Shown: positions 1 through 5,288 of the stretch, piece by piece
How the letters are laid out: every line of letters starts with the position of its first letter
Position numbering within the stretch: position 1 is the stretch's first letter
Made by a program: the position numbers and the translations under genes
Source of the DNA: Caldisphaera sp046536515
GTDB lineage: Archaea > Thermoproteota > Thermoprotei_A > Sulfolobales > Acidilobaceae
Direction: 5' to 3'
DNA: 7,499 nt
Assembly: GCF_046536515.1 (NCBI RefSeq)
Contig: NZ_JAWDMQ010000060.1
Location: 1 to 7,499 of the forward strand
The notes under the pieces: generated by a model
Told to the model about the DNA's origin: nothing
The model's input: only the letters and a program-made list of their open reading frames with translations
Databases searched by the model: none

Positions 1-178
1 CTTTTCCTTTTCCATAAATGTCTGCTGTATCAAAAAAATTTATCCCTTTTTCATATGCATATTTCAATATTTTTTCTGGATCTTCTTTGACTCCCCATTC
101 ATTAGAGACTAGGGACCATAATCCAATTCCTATTTCTGATACTTCTTTATTAATGCTTTTTAGTTTTCTATACTTCAT
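1..178 (-). CDS. Aldo/keto reductase, N-terminal part (runs off the left edge)
   Basis: The reverse strand reads 59 codons from an ATG at 178-176 to the window edge without a stop. The product starts MKYRKLKSINKEVSEIGIG and carries the aldo/keto reductase signature FFDTADIYGKG at residues 48-58. Asp50 and Tyr55 of that motif match the family's first two catalytic-tetrad residues (the Lys and His would lie beyond the edge). The family uses NAD(P)H to reduce aldehydes or ketones on a TIM-barrel scaffold, usually about 280-340 residues, so roughly four fifths is missing here. The substrate cannot be told from this fragment. A GTGA ribosome-binding site sits at 184-187, five bases before the ATG. 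The gene is divergent from the MEMO-IPK unit. An open frame on the opposite strand over the same bases is only its shadow. Confidence 0.88.
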   Translation of the reverse strand, partial: MKYRKLKSINKEVSEIGIGLWSLVSNEWGVKEDPEKILKYAYEKGINFFDTADIYGKGK

Positions 179-208
179 TAGTTTCACGGTTTTTTACATA
201 AAACTAAA

Positions 209-219
209 AAATTTAAAAG
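209..219 (-). promoter_or_regulatory. Candidate TATA box for the aldo/keto reductase gene
   Basis: On the minus strand a CTTTTAAATT stretch is centred near base 214, about 36 bases before the ATG at 178. An archaeal start site about 27 bases downstream would fall near 187, giving a leader of about 9 bases that contains the GTGA site at 184-187. The surroundings are very AT-rich, so other positions are possible. Confidence 0.35.
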
Positions 220-416
220 ATAATATAGATTTTGACATTAAATTTTTATTAGAAAATTATGAGTTATTTGCCAAAAATTTAAAAGAACAAAAATAATTTT
301 TGTAGCTTTTATAAAGTTTAATATAATAAATTACGCTACGTAAATTAAAACTTAAATTAAGTCAATATTTATGTATAAAATTATTATATGGAAATAAACA
401 ACATGAAAATTCAGAA

Positions 417-430
417 AAGGAAATAAAAGT
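417..430 (+). promoter_or_regulatory. Candidate BRE/TATA promoter for the MEMO-IPK unit
   Basis: A purine-rich AAGGAAATAAAAGT stretch resembles an archaeal BRE followed by a TATA element centred near 424. Transcription about 27 bases downstream would begin near 450, which is exactly where the Shine-Dalgarno sequence GGTGAT (450-455) precedes the TTG at 460. Spacing is the main evidence. Other AT-rich elements upstream (for example around 366-388) could also serve. The rest of the 281-base region from 179 to 459 holds a short palindrome at 331-343 and no gene I can support. Confidence 0.4.
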
Positions 431-459
431 TTGTCAATATTTAATAATTGGTGATATAA

Positions 460-1311
460 TTGGTATTAAAAAGACAGGCTTCCCATGCGGGATCTTTTTA
501 TCCATTAAATAAAGACGATCTTATTAAATCAATAGAGAATAGCTATTTGCATAAACTAGGGCCAGGTAATTTACCAAAAATAAATGAAAGGAAAAAAGAA
601 AGCATTGGATATATAGTTCCTCATGCTGGATATATGTATAGCGGACCTATAGCTGCACACAGTTATTTTAATATAGCAAATGAAGGAAAACCTAAAGTAT
701 TTGTTATAGTAGGACCTAATCACACAGGTCTTGGAGAAAACGCTTCAGTATGGAAAGAGGGGATTTGGCAAACCCCTTTAGGAGATGTTGAAATAGATAA
801 TGAAGTTTCACGGCTTATTGTTTCTTATTCAAAATATTTTACCTTTGATGAAGAGGCACACTTATATGAACACTCAGTAGAAGTGCAGATACCTTTTTTA
901 CAACAACTATTTAATGACATCAAAATAGTACCTATTGTAATTAAGTTACAAAATGAAGAGGTGTCTTTAGATTTAGCAAACGCCCTGTATAAATTAATTG
1001 TAGATAACGGAGTAGATTTGGTTAATATAGCAAGTAGTGATATGAATCATTACGAACCTTATGATATCACTTATAAAAAAGATGAAATGGCATTAAAGAA
1101 AATTGAGGAATTAGACGTGAATGGGTTATTCAAGGTATTAGATGAGAACAACATAACGATGTGTGGTCCTGGACCTGTCGGGGCATTATTATACTTAGGT
1201 AAAAAGATGAACTCAAGAGTTCAGATATTAAAGCACGCAACTTCAGGTGATATTACTGGAGAAAAAGACTGGGTAGTAGGTTATGCTGCTGCAAGAGTAG
1301 TAAAGGCCTAA
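460..1311 (+). CDS. MEMO-family protein (MEMO1/AmmeMemoRadiSam MEMO domain)
   Basis: A 283-residue protein covering the whole MEMO family (PF01875). It has the N-terminal QASHAGSFYP (6-15), IVPHAGYMYSG (52-62), VGPNHTG (84-90), EHSVEVQIPFL (137-147), SSDMNHYEP (192-200) and MCGPGPVGALL (234-244). His55, His88, His197 and Cys235 match the putative metal-site residues of human MEMO1. The fold is that of class III extradiol dioxygenases, but no reaction is firmly established for archaeal members; human MEMO1 has been linked to copper or iron handling. Archaeal MEMO genes often sit next to mevalonate-pathway genes, as here, where a GHMP-like gene follows after 67 bases and IPK after that. The start is TTG at 460, chosen because GGTGAT at 450-455 is a strong ribosome-binding site and the protein then begins in register with its relatives. 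Family assignment is certain; function is not. Confidence 0.93.
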   Translation: MVLKRQASHAGSFYPLNKDDLIKSIENSYLHKLGPGNLPKINERKKESIGYIVPHAGYMYSGPIAAHSYFNIANEGKPKVFVIVGPNHTGLGENASVWKEGIWQTPLGDVEIDNEVSRLIVSYSKYFTFDEEAHLYEHSVEVQIPFLQQLFNDIKIVPIVIKLQNEEVSLDLANALYKLIVDNGVDLVNIASSDMNHYEPYDITYKKDEMALKKIEELDVNGLFKVLDENNITMCGPGPVGALLYLGKKMNSRVQILKHATSGDITGEKDWVVGYAAARVVKA

Positions 1312-1378
1312 AATTCGTTTTCAAATGGAAATTTAAGCAATTTATAGCAGTTATTAAATGAAGATAAAGTGATACGAA

Positions 1379-2143
1379 ATGAGGCTAAAATCATATTCAT
1401 CAGCAGTTGTTTTAGGTTTTCCTATACCAGAAACATCAAACCCCTTTATTGCAATTCCAACTAAGGAGCTTATTTTTAATATAAATGTAGAAAAGTGTAG
1501 TAATAGTGATGTAATATTTAATAATTTTCCTAATGAAGTAAAAAGCTATATATTAAATTATTGGAAAAAATTAAATGAAGGATTAAACGAGAATCTGTGC
1601 GCAAAGATTAATTTAGAAAGCAATTTAGAAGGCTTCACCTATTCAGGACTTTATGCTGTTACAACCTCTCTTCTTCTGTATTCTTTAGGTAAATATAATA
1701 ACGAAGTTTTGAATGAAGATGAAATAACAGAACTCTCTAGAATAACTGATAACGTTAAAGATCCTTCATGGTCTTCTGTTTTAGACTCGTTAAGGTATTC
1801 TTCATTAACAGGAAAAGCAGTAGTATATAGGAATGATGAGGAGAACTCAGTATTAAATAAAACAACATTACCAATTGAATTCAAAAACATGATTACATTA
1901 AGACAGAAATTGACGAGAGATTTATTAGGAAACGATGTTTATGGTTCTTTAACTCATCTCATGGGAATTTCAGTATTAGAGGCATCTATTAGATTAAGAG
2001 AATCAAATAACTTTAAGGATATTTTTAACATATTTAGACCAATAACTGATGCAATTTCTCAAATAATATGGGATTTACGGGTTGATGATAATTGCTTTTA
2101 TGTTCCTGGTTTGCCCAATACTGCAGAAAAAATATGCATTTAA
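1379..2143 (+). CDS. Degenerate GHMP-kinase-like protein (mevalonate-kinase relative?), unknown function
   Basis: A 254-residue soluble protein that I cannot place firmly. Parts of it fit the GHMP kinase outline: a first strand region ending IAIPTKELIF (24-33) like the start of mevalonate kinases, and a helix-start segment GFTYSGLYAVTTSLLLYSL (85-103) where GHMP kinases carry their Gly/Ser-rich ATP loop (usually GLGSSAA-like). A further stretch near 130-150, SWSSVLDSLRYSSLTG, lies where the sgxDxA region would be. The phosphate loop is strongly altered and no C-terminal Gly-rich motif is visible. The protein is shorter than the usual 300-330 residues. It may therefore be a non-catalytic or repurposed kinase. 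It sits between MEMO and IPK (67- and 43-base gaps), which points to isoprenoid metabolism. The start ATG at 1379 follows GTGAT at 1369-1373 by five bases. The frame is clearly coding; the kinase relationship is inference. Confidence 0.85.
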   Translation: MRLKSYSSAVVLGFPIPETSNPFIAIPTKELIFNINVEKCSNSDVIFNNFPNEVKSYILNYWKKLNEGLNENLCAKINLESNLEGFTYSGLYAVTTSLLLYSLGKYNNEVLNEDEITELSRITDNVKDPSWSSVLDSLRYSSLTGKAVVYRNDEENSVLNKTTLPIEFKNMITLRQKLTRDLLGNDVYGSLTHLMGISVLEASIRLRESNNFKDIFNIFRPITDAISQIIWDLRVDDNCFYVPGLPNTAEKICI

Positions 2144-2195
2144 ACACATTTATTTTTACTCATTTAAAATTTATTAGGGATTAAAATTGAAGTGC

Positions 2196-2921
2196 ATGTC
2201 TGCTGTAATAAAGCTTGGTGGAAGTTTAATTACAGATAAATCATCACCGCGTACTGTAAAATGGGATTCATTGAATGATTCCGCATTGCAAATATATAAA
2301 TACTATAAAGAAAACAATGCTAAAATTGCTATAATTCACGGTGGAGGAAGTTTTGGACATTACGAAGTTGAAAAAATAAGGAAAAGCAAAAATGTAATTG
2401 ATCCTTTTTCAACATCATTAATTCAAGAATCTATGCTAACATTAGCCTTAGCGGTTTTAAAAGCATTGATAGATGTAGGAATTCCTGCTTCCTTACATCC
2501 TACGCATACTATATGTAAAAGCAATGCAAATGACTGCAACTACTTTTCAATAATAAATGATTTAAACAATGGGTTAGTTCCAATAACATATGGGGATGCA
2601 GTTTTTGATGGAGAAGGGAAAATTATTAGTGGAGACGATTTGTCTGTTCAGATTTCAAATCTAATAAATTCAGATTGCCTAATTTTTGCAACAGATGTAG
2701 ATGGAGTTTTGGATGAAAAAGGCAATTTAATAAGAGAAATAAAGAGAAATCATTACATAAATGTCATAAATAGGGATGTCTTTGATGTTACTGGAGGAAT
2801 TGTAAATAAAATAAATAAAGCATTTAATTCAAAATCAAATAATATAAGAATTGTATCTGGTAAAAAAATCTATAATGCATTAAATGGGGAAGATGTAGGA
2901 ACAAAAATTATAAACCTTTAG
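2196..2921 (+). CDS. ipk: Isopentenyl phosphate kinase
   Basis: An amino-acid-kinase-fold enzyme that phosphorylates isopentenyl phosphate to isopentenyl diphosphate with ATP. Numbered from ATG 2196 (241 residues) it shows IKLGGSLITDK (5-15), the IPK hallmark HGGGSFGHY with its catalytic His, PITYGDAVFDGEGKIISGDD (substrate and nucleotide site), FATDVDGV, VTGGIVNKI and the C-terminal GEDVGTKI. Length and motif order are normal. The ATG at 2196 gives the same N-terminal length as other archaeal IPKs. A TTG at 2187 in the same frame, six bases after AGGGA, would add three residues and is a real alternative. It is the last gene of the MEMO unit, and its tail overlaps the convergent isochorismatase-fold gene by 14 bases. 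Sulfolobales are known to carry the classical mevalonate route, so this enzyme may be a salvage or bypass step there. Confidence 0.93.
   Translation: MSAVIKLGGSLITDKSSPRTVKWDSLNDSALQIYKYYKENNAKIAIIHGGGSFGHYEVEKIRKSKNVIDPFSTSLIQESMLTLALAVLKALIDVGIPASLHPTHTICKSNANDCNYFSIINDLNNGLVPITYGDAVFDGEGKIISGDDLSVQISNLINSDCLIFATDVDGVLDEKGNLIREIKRNHYINVINRDVFDVTGGIVNKINKAFNSKSNNIRIVSGKKIYNALNGEDVGTKIINL
2903..2907 (-). terminator. Possible T-tract terminator of the isochorismatase-fold gene
   Basis: On the minus strand five consecutive T residues follow the TAA stop (2908-2910) at once. Short T runs end transcription in archaea. It lies inside the last codons of the IPK gene on the other strand, so the transcripts of the two genes probably overlap. 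The tract is short, hence the low confidence. Confidence 0.3.
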
Positions 2922-3510
2922 CTTTATTCCAATACCTTATTATCTCATCTGATTTCATCACTACAAAAATTTTCCTCATATTAGCTAAAGACCTTTCGTG
3001 AGATTCCTTATCAGATGATGAAACAGCGTCTTCAGCAATTACAGGTAGAAAACCTAAATTAAACGCATCTCTAGCACTCGATTCAACACCAATTTCTGTT
3101 GCTATTCCAGTAAAAACTAAAGTTGTTATGCCTGCATTTCTAATCATAAGCTCAAAATTTGTTCCGACAAAAATACTTGCTGTATTTTTATTTATAACAA
3201 TTTCATTTTTTTCCGGTTTAACCGCTAGTTCATATAAGTTAGGGTCGCTTCCCCAGGAGCCACCTCTGTTCCATATCGATATTAGAAACTTTCTAATTGG
3301 AGATTCGAATCTTTCTGGTAAAGGCGTTATTTTAGTATAAAAAATGGGTATGTTTAATGATCTAGCCGAATTTATTAGATTATTTAAAGAATTTATAAAC
3401 TGTTCTTTATTAAAAATATGTTGAACTAGCATATTTTGAACATCCCACACAATTAAAGCTGATGTTTTTGGCTTAAACAAATCCTCATAGGAACTAAATT
3501 GACTCACCAT
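2908..3510 (-). CDS. Isochorismatase-fold (cysteine hydrolase superfamily) protein with Gly in place of the catalytic Cys
   Basis: A 200-residue protein spanning the isochorismatase-like family (PF00857). Seen: the first catalytic Asp in IVWDVQNML (Asp23), the conserved Lys in VINKNTASIF (Lys108) followed by GTNFELMIRNAGI, and the nucleophile loop FTGIATEIGVESSARDAF (133-150). Nicotinamidases and other amidohydrolases have Cys at position 141 of that loop; here it is Gly. Known isochorismatases such as EntB (TGVYAHIGC) and PhzD also lack Cys there, because they cleave a vinyl ether without a thiol nucleophile. The protein is therefore more likely an isochorismatase-type or other non-thiol hydrolase than a nicotinamidase. 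No isochorismate pathway gene is nearby, so the substrate is open. The start ATG at 3510 directly follows GGTGAG (3511-3516); the next codon is GTG, so a start one codon later is possible. Confidence 0.9.
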   Translation of the reverse strand: MVSQFSSYEDLFKPKTSALIVWDVQNMLVQHIFNKEQFINSLNNLINSARSLNIPIFYTKITPLPERFESPIRKFLISIWNRGGSWGSDPNLYELAVKPEKNEIVINKNTASIFVGTNFELMIRNAGITTLVFTGIATEIGVESSARDAFNLGFLPVIAEDAVSSSDKESHERSLANMRKIFVVMKSDEIIRYWNKAKGL

Positions 3511-3537
3511 CTCACCAAATTATATATATAGTTTAAA

Positions 3538-3545
3538 TATATAAA
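3538..3545 (-). promoter_or_regulatory. Candidate TATA box for the isochorismatase-fold gene
   Basis: On the minus strand TTTATATA is centred near 3541, about 31 bases before the ATG at 3510. A start site about 27 bases downstream would fall near 3514, so the mRNA would be leaderless or nearly so, which suits a ribosome-binding-like sequence lying directly against the ATG. Confidence 0.5.
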
Positions 3546-3563
3546 TATGCTTTTTTATTTTAT

Positions 3564-3573
3564 CTATATAAAT
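3564..3573 (+). promoter_or_regulatory. Candidate TATA box for the VKOR gene
   Basis: CTATATAAAT on the plus strand is centred near 3569. Transcription about 27 bases on would begin near 3595, leaving a leader of roughly 65 bases before the TTG at 3660. That leader is long for this kind of organism and would contain the GC-rich hairpin at 3625-3652. This promoter lies back to back with that of the minus-strand gene to its left. Confidence 0.45.
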
Positions 3574-3612
3574 TTTTTTAAACTTTTCTCTATGTTAATA
3601 TTGTAGTGATAA

Positions 3613-3657
3613 AGCGAACGACAAACCTCGCCCTTCAGGGCGGAGAGGAGGTCAGAA
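3613..3657 (+). mobile_element. IS200/IS605-type right-end hairpin remnant (omega-RNA-tail-like)
   Basis: A GC-rich island in AT-rich surroundings. Bases 3629-3633 (CGCCC) pair with 3638-3642 (GGGCG) around a TTCA loop, flanked by CCTC before and GAGG/GAGGAGGTCAG after. From memory, this arrangement (CCTCGCCCTTCAGGGCG followed by a GGAGG-rich tail ending in TCAG or similar) is what lies at the right end of many archaeal and bacterial tnpB-carrying IS200/IS605 elements, where it also forms the 3' end of the TnpB guide RNA scaffold. No tnpA or tnpB is present upstream, so this would be a solo end. The alternative is an unrelated leader hairpin. A GTG at 3606 opens a frame through the island into the VKOR gene, but I do not take it as the start. 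Confidence 0.5.
3625..3652 (+). promoter_or_regulatory. Leader hairpin able to mask the VKOR ribosome-binding site
   Basis: The ribosome-binding sequence GAGGT (3648-3652) lies seven bases before the TTG at 3660. The same leader contains its exact complement ACCTC at 3625-3629, stacked outside the GCCC/GGGC stem (3630-3633 with 3638-3641) with a six-base bulge. In a second register, CCTC (3626-3629) pairs with GAGG at 3645-3648 and leaves most of GAGGT free. The two pairings exclude each other, which would suit translational control, for instance by temperature or a ligand. The pairing is seen directly; control is inference. Confidence 0.45.
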
Positions 3658-3659
3658 AA

Positions 3660-4121
3660 TTGAAATTAATCCCTTCAATTATTTTCATTATATTATCTTT
3701 GGCCGGAATTGCTACAGCTTTAACTTCTTTTTATTACGTATATAGTCTAAATACTTCACCTCCAGCCTGTTATTTCAACGTTAATAATAGTAGAGTTAAG
3801 TTAAATTGTTTAAATGTGCTTAAAAGTTCTTATTCTTCGCTAAAGTTAAACATTGGTATAAAATTCAATGTTAACCTAGATGTCTTAGCTATAATTTATT
3901 TTACTATAAGTCTTTTATTATCAATAATAATGCTCTTTACAAGCTATTCAATATTGGCTCAACTTATTTGGTCTATAATAGGAACAGCTTTTATACCATA
4001 TTTAGTGTACCTGGAAATATATGTTATAAGATCAGTATGTATTTATTGCACTACAATGCATATATTAATAATCTTACAGCTTCTGTTATCCATTTATTAT
4101 ATAATCAAAAAATTAATTTAA
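3660..4121 (+). CDS. VKOR-family membrane disulfide-forming protein
   Basis: A 153-residue, four-helix membrane protein of the vitamin K epoxide reductase family. It forms disulfides outside the cytoplasm and passes the electrons to quinone. Seen from TTG 3660: a first helix (about 4-28), then an outer loop with Cys37 and Cys50, the latter in CLNVLKSSYS, which matches the family's C-x2-V-x2-S pattern. Two central helices follow (about 73-93 and 97-113), and near the end of the next helix is the active-site pair Cys127-x2-Cys130 in RSVCIYCTTMH. All four redox cysteines are thus present. Thirteen residues separate the loop cysteines, more than in human VKOR (C43/C51). Length is typical for crenarchaeal single-domain forms, which need a separate thioredoxin-like partner; none is seen here. 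TTG 3660 is preferred over GTG 3606 because of GAGGT seven bases before it and the better N-terminus. Stop to stop, the convergent gene is one base away. Confidence 0.85.
   Translation: MKLIPSIIFIILSLAGIATALTSFYYVYSLNTSPPACYFNVNNSRVKLNCLNVLKSSYSSLKLNIGIKFNVNLDVLAIIYFTISLLLSIIMLFTSYSILAQLIWSIIGTAFIPYLVYLEIYVIRSVCIYCTTMHILIILQLLLSIYYIIKKLI
4107..4112 (-). terminator. Possible T6 terminator of the glycoprotein-like gene
   Basis: On the minus strand a run of six T residues begins ten bases past the TAA at 4123-4125. It lies within the final lysine codons of the convergent VKOR gene, so any termination here would place the RNA end inside the neighbouring gene. Confidence 0.3.
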
Positions 4122-4122
4122 A

Positions 4123-4611
4123 TTAGTTTGTTACTTTCCCTTTGTTCCTAATTGAAATTATAGTTCCATATGCTATTATTATTATTCCTATAACGCCTAA
4201 AATAATACTTAAAAATATTGAAATATATGATGGCCATAAAACTATTCCCACTACTGCGTATCCAACTCTTATTGGAGTACTGTAATTGTTTATCAGTGTA
4301 ATAGTTCCATTGGTTGTTGCGGCAGCTATCCAAATATTATTGCTTCCTGCCTGAGAAATACTTTGTCCATTTGACAAAATTTTTAACGGATTCGAAGAAT
4401 TATAGACAAGCAACTTACCTTGGCTTATAGAGACAGATAGGCTTTGATTTGGAGTTAATAAATATGTTGTAGAATTAATTTGTTTTTGAGCTTGCTTAAT
4501 TGAGGTTGAGAATGTAGATTCTAATGAGTATGGAGAAACTATAAATAATAAAACTACGGCTGCCGCTAAAATAACAATTCCTATAGTAAATAATCTTCTA
4601 GCATTCGGCAT
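4123..4611 (-). CDS. Two-anchor surface protein with many N-glycosylation sites, unknown function
   Basis: A 162-residue protein I do not recognise. A short basic start (MPNARR) leads to a first membrane helix at about 7-27. An outer domain of about 90 residues (28-116), rich in Ser, Thr and Asn, follows. The C-terminal hydrophobic stretch at 117-153 is long enough for one or two helices and ends in a positively charged tail (IRNKGKVTN). The outer domain holds five N-x-S/T sites (Asn46, 55, 71, 101, 109), as expected for a heavily glycosylated surface protein of Sulfolobales; it has no cysteine, so it is not a VKOR substrate. The ATG at 4611 follows GTGAGGT (4619-4625), a near-perfect ribosome-binding site, by seven bases. 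It lies 51 bases downstream of the DUF998 gene on the same strand and may be co-transcribed with it. Confidence 0.8.
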   Translation of the reverse strand: MPNARRLFTIGIVILAAAVVLLFIVSPYSLESTFSTSIKQAQKQINSTTYLLTPNQSLSVSISQGKLLVYNSSNPLKILSNGQSISQAGSNNIWIAAATTNGTITLINNYSTPIRVGYAVVGIVLWPSYISIFLSIILGVIGIIIIAYGTIISIRNKGKVTN

Positions 4612-4645
4612 CTAATTTACCTCACGTTATTTATAGAAAAAGAAG

Positions 4646-4655
4646 ATTATAAATG
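4646..4655 (-). promoter_or_regulatory. Candidate TATA box for the glycoprotein-like gene
   Basis: On the minus strand CATTTATAAT is centred near 4650. A start about 27 bases downstream falls near 4624, so a leader of roughly 13 bases would begin at the strong GTGAGGT site. It sits in the 51-base gap after the DUF998 gene, so this gene may have its own promoter even if read-through from upstream also occurs. Confidence 0.35.
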
Positions 4656-4662
4656 AATTGTT

Positions 4663-5214
4663 CTATTTTACTTTCATTAAATAACCAGAAAATCCTAAAG
4701 ACCAAATTAAATTAGGATATACTATAAGCCTTTCCATTCCACCATAATTAAAAGGACCATAAATGTTTAAAATGTATAATATTAAAGATACTAACCCAAT
4801 GGTACCCATTATAGGCCATAATATATTTTTGTATGATTTATATTTAAAAGTTGCATATGATGATAGAGATGCAAACAAGAAAACTATTAATGACATAATA
4901 GTATGTAGATGGTATGGAGACCCTTCAGGGAAAAATCCAACACCTGCAGCACCGATACCAGACAAAATTAAAAATAATTTCAAAACTTTTCCTTCTAGCA
5001 AAAAAGCAGATATAATTAATAGAATGCCCATAAAAATAATTGATGTATTAAATATGTAACTAGTACTACCAACTCCTAAATCACTTATATAATTTTTTGA
5101 AATACTATATCCTGGATATAAAGACTCTGAAATCATCATAAATATAAAAAATTGAGCTACTCCAACAAATATAAGATATCCTGCTATTTTTTCTTTATTC
5201 AAATTGAACACCAT
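4663..5214 (-). CDS. DUF998 family membrane protein
   Basis: A 183-residue protein with six predicted membrane helices (about 9-29, 53-73, 78-95, 103-122, 130-150, 163-181). It shows the marks of the DUF998 family (PF06197): YPGYSISKNYISDLG (33-47) in the first outer loop, FNTS starting the second helix, FFPEGSPYHLH (94-104) with two His, and GGMERLIVYP (158-167) before the last helix. The conserved polar residues in loops suggest a binding or catalytic role in or at the membrane, but no function is established for the family. The ATG at 5214 has no clear ribosome-binding site, which suggests a leaderless mRNA. An AT-rich element centred near 5241 is at the right distance for its promoter. 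The next gene downstream is the glycoprotein-like protein, 51 bases away. Confidence 0.85.
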   Translation of the reverse strand: MVFNLNKEKIAGYLIFVGVAQFFIFMMISESLYPGYSISKNYISDLGVGSTSYIFNTSIIFMGILLIISAFLLEGKVLKLFLILSGIGAAGVGFFPEGSPYHLHTIMSLIVFLFASLSSYATFKYKSYKNILWPIMGTIGLVSLILYILNIYGPFNYGGMERLIVYPNLIWSLGFSGYLMKVK

Positions 5215-5256
5215 AAATTATAAACATTTTTAAAAATTTAAATTTTTTAAATTTTA

Positions 5257-5288
5257 TATTATTTTAAAAAAATATTATTTTAAAAAAA
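5257..5288 (-). terminator. Tandem 16-base repeat with two T7 tracts: terminator of the six-helix protein gene
   Basis: Two perfect head-to-tail copies of TATTATTTTAAAAAAA occupy 5257-5272 and 5273-5288, and end against the TAA stop of the gene at 5289. Read on the minus strand each copy presents TTTTTTT, so the transcript meets two T7 tracts 16 bases apart directly after the stop codon. This is a good match to the oligo-T terminators of archaea. The duplication may have arisen by slippage and would strengthen termination. Confidence 0.6.

Noticed and set aside
18..296. Open frame of 92 codons on the plus strand at the left edge
   Set aside because: Its first half is the antisense of a clear aldo/keto reductase start on the minus strand. 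The lysine-rich end (near 216-296) looks protein-like, but it has no start codon of its own and is typical of AT-rich DNA.
3606..3659. GTG start at 3606 adding 18 residues to the VKOR protein
   Set aside because: The extra residues are encoded by the GC-rich hairpin, there is no ribosome-binding site before the GTG, and the TTG at 3660 has GAGGT at ideal spacing and yields a normal N-terminal helix.
4921..4930. Second CCCTTCAGGG sequence, like the loop of the IS-type hairpin
   Set aside because: It lies in the conserved FFPEGSP codons of the DUF998 gene and lacks the CCTC/GAGG flanks, so it is a coincidence.
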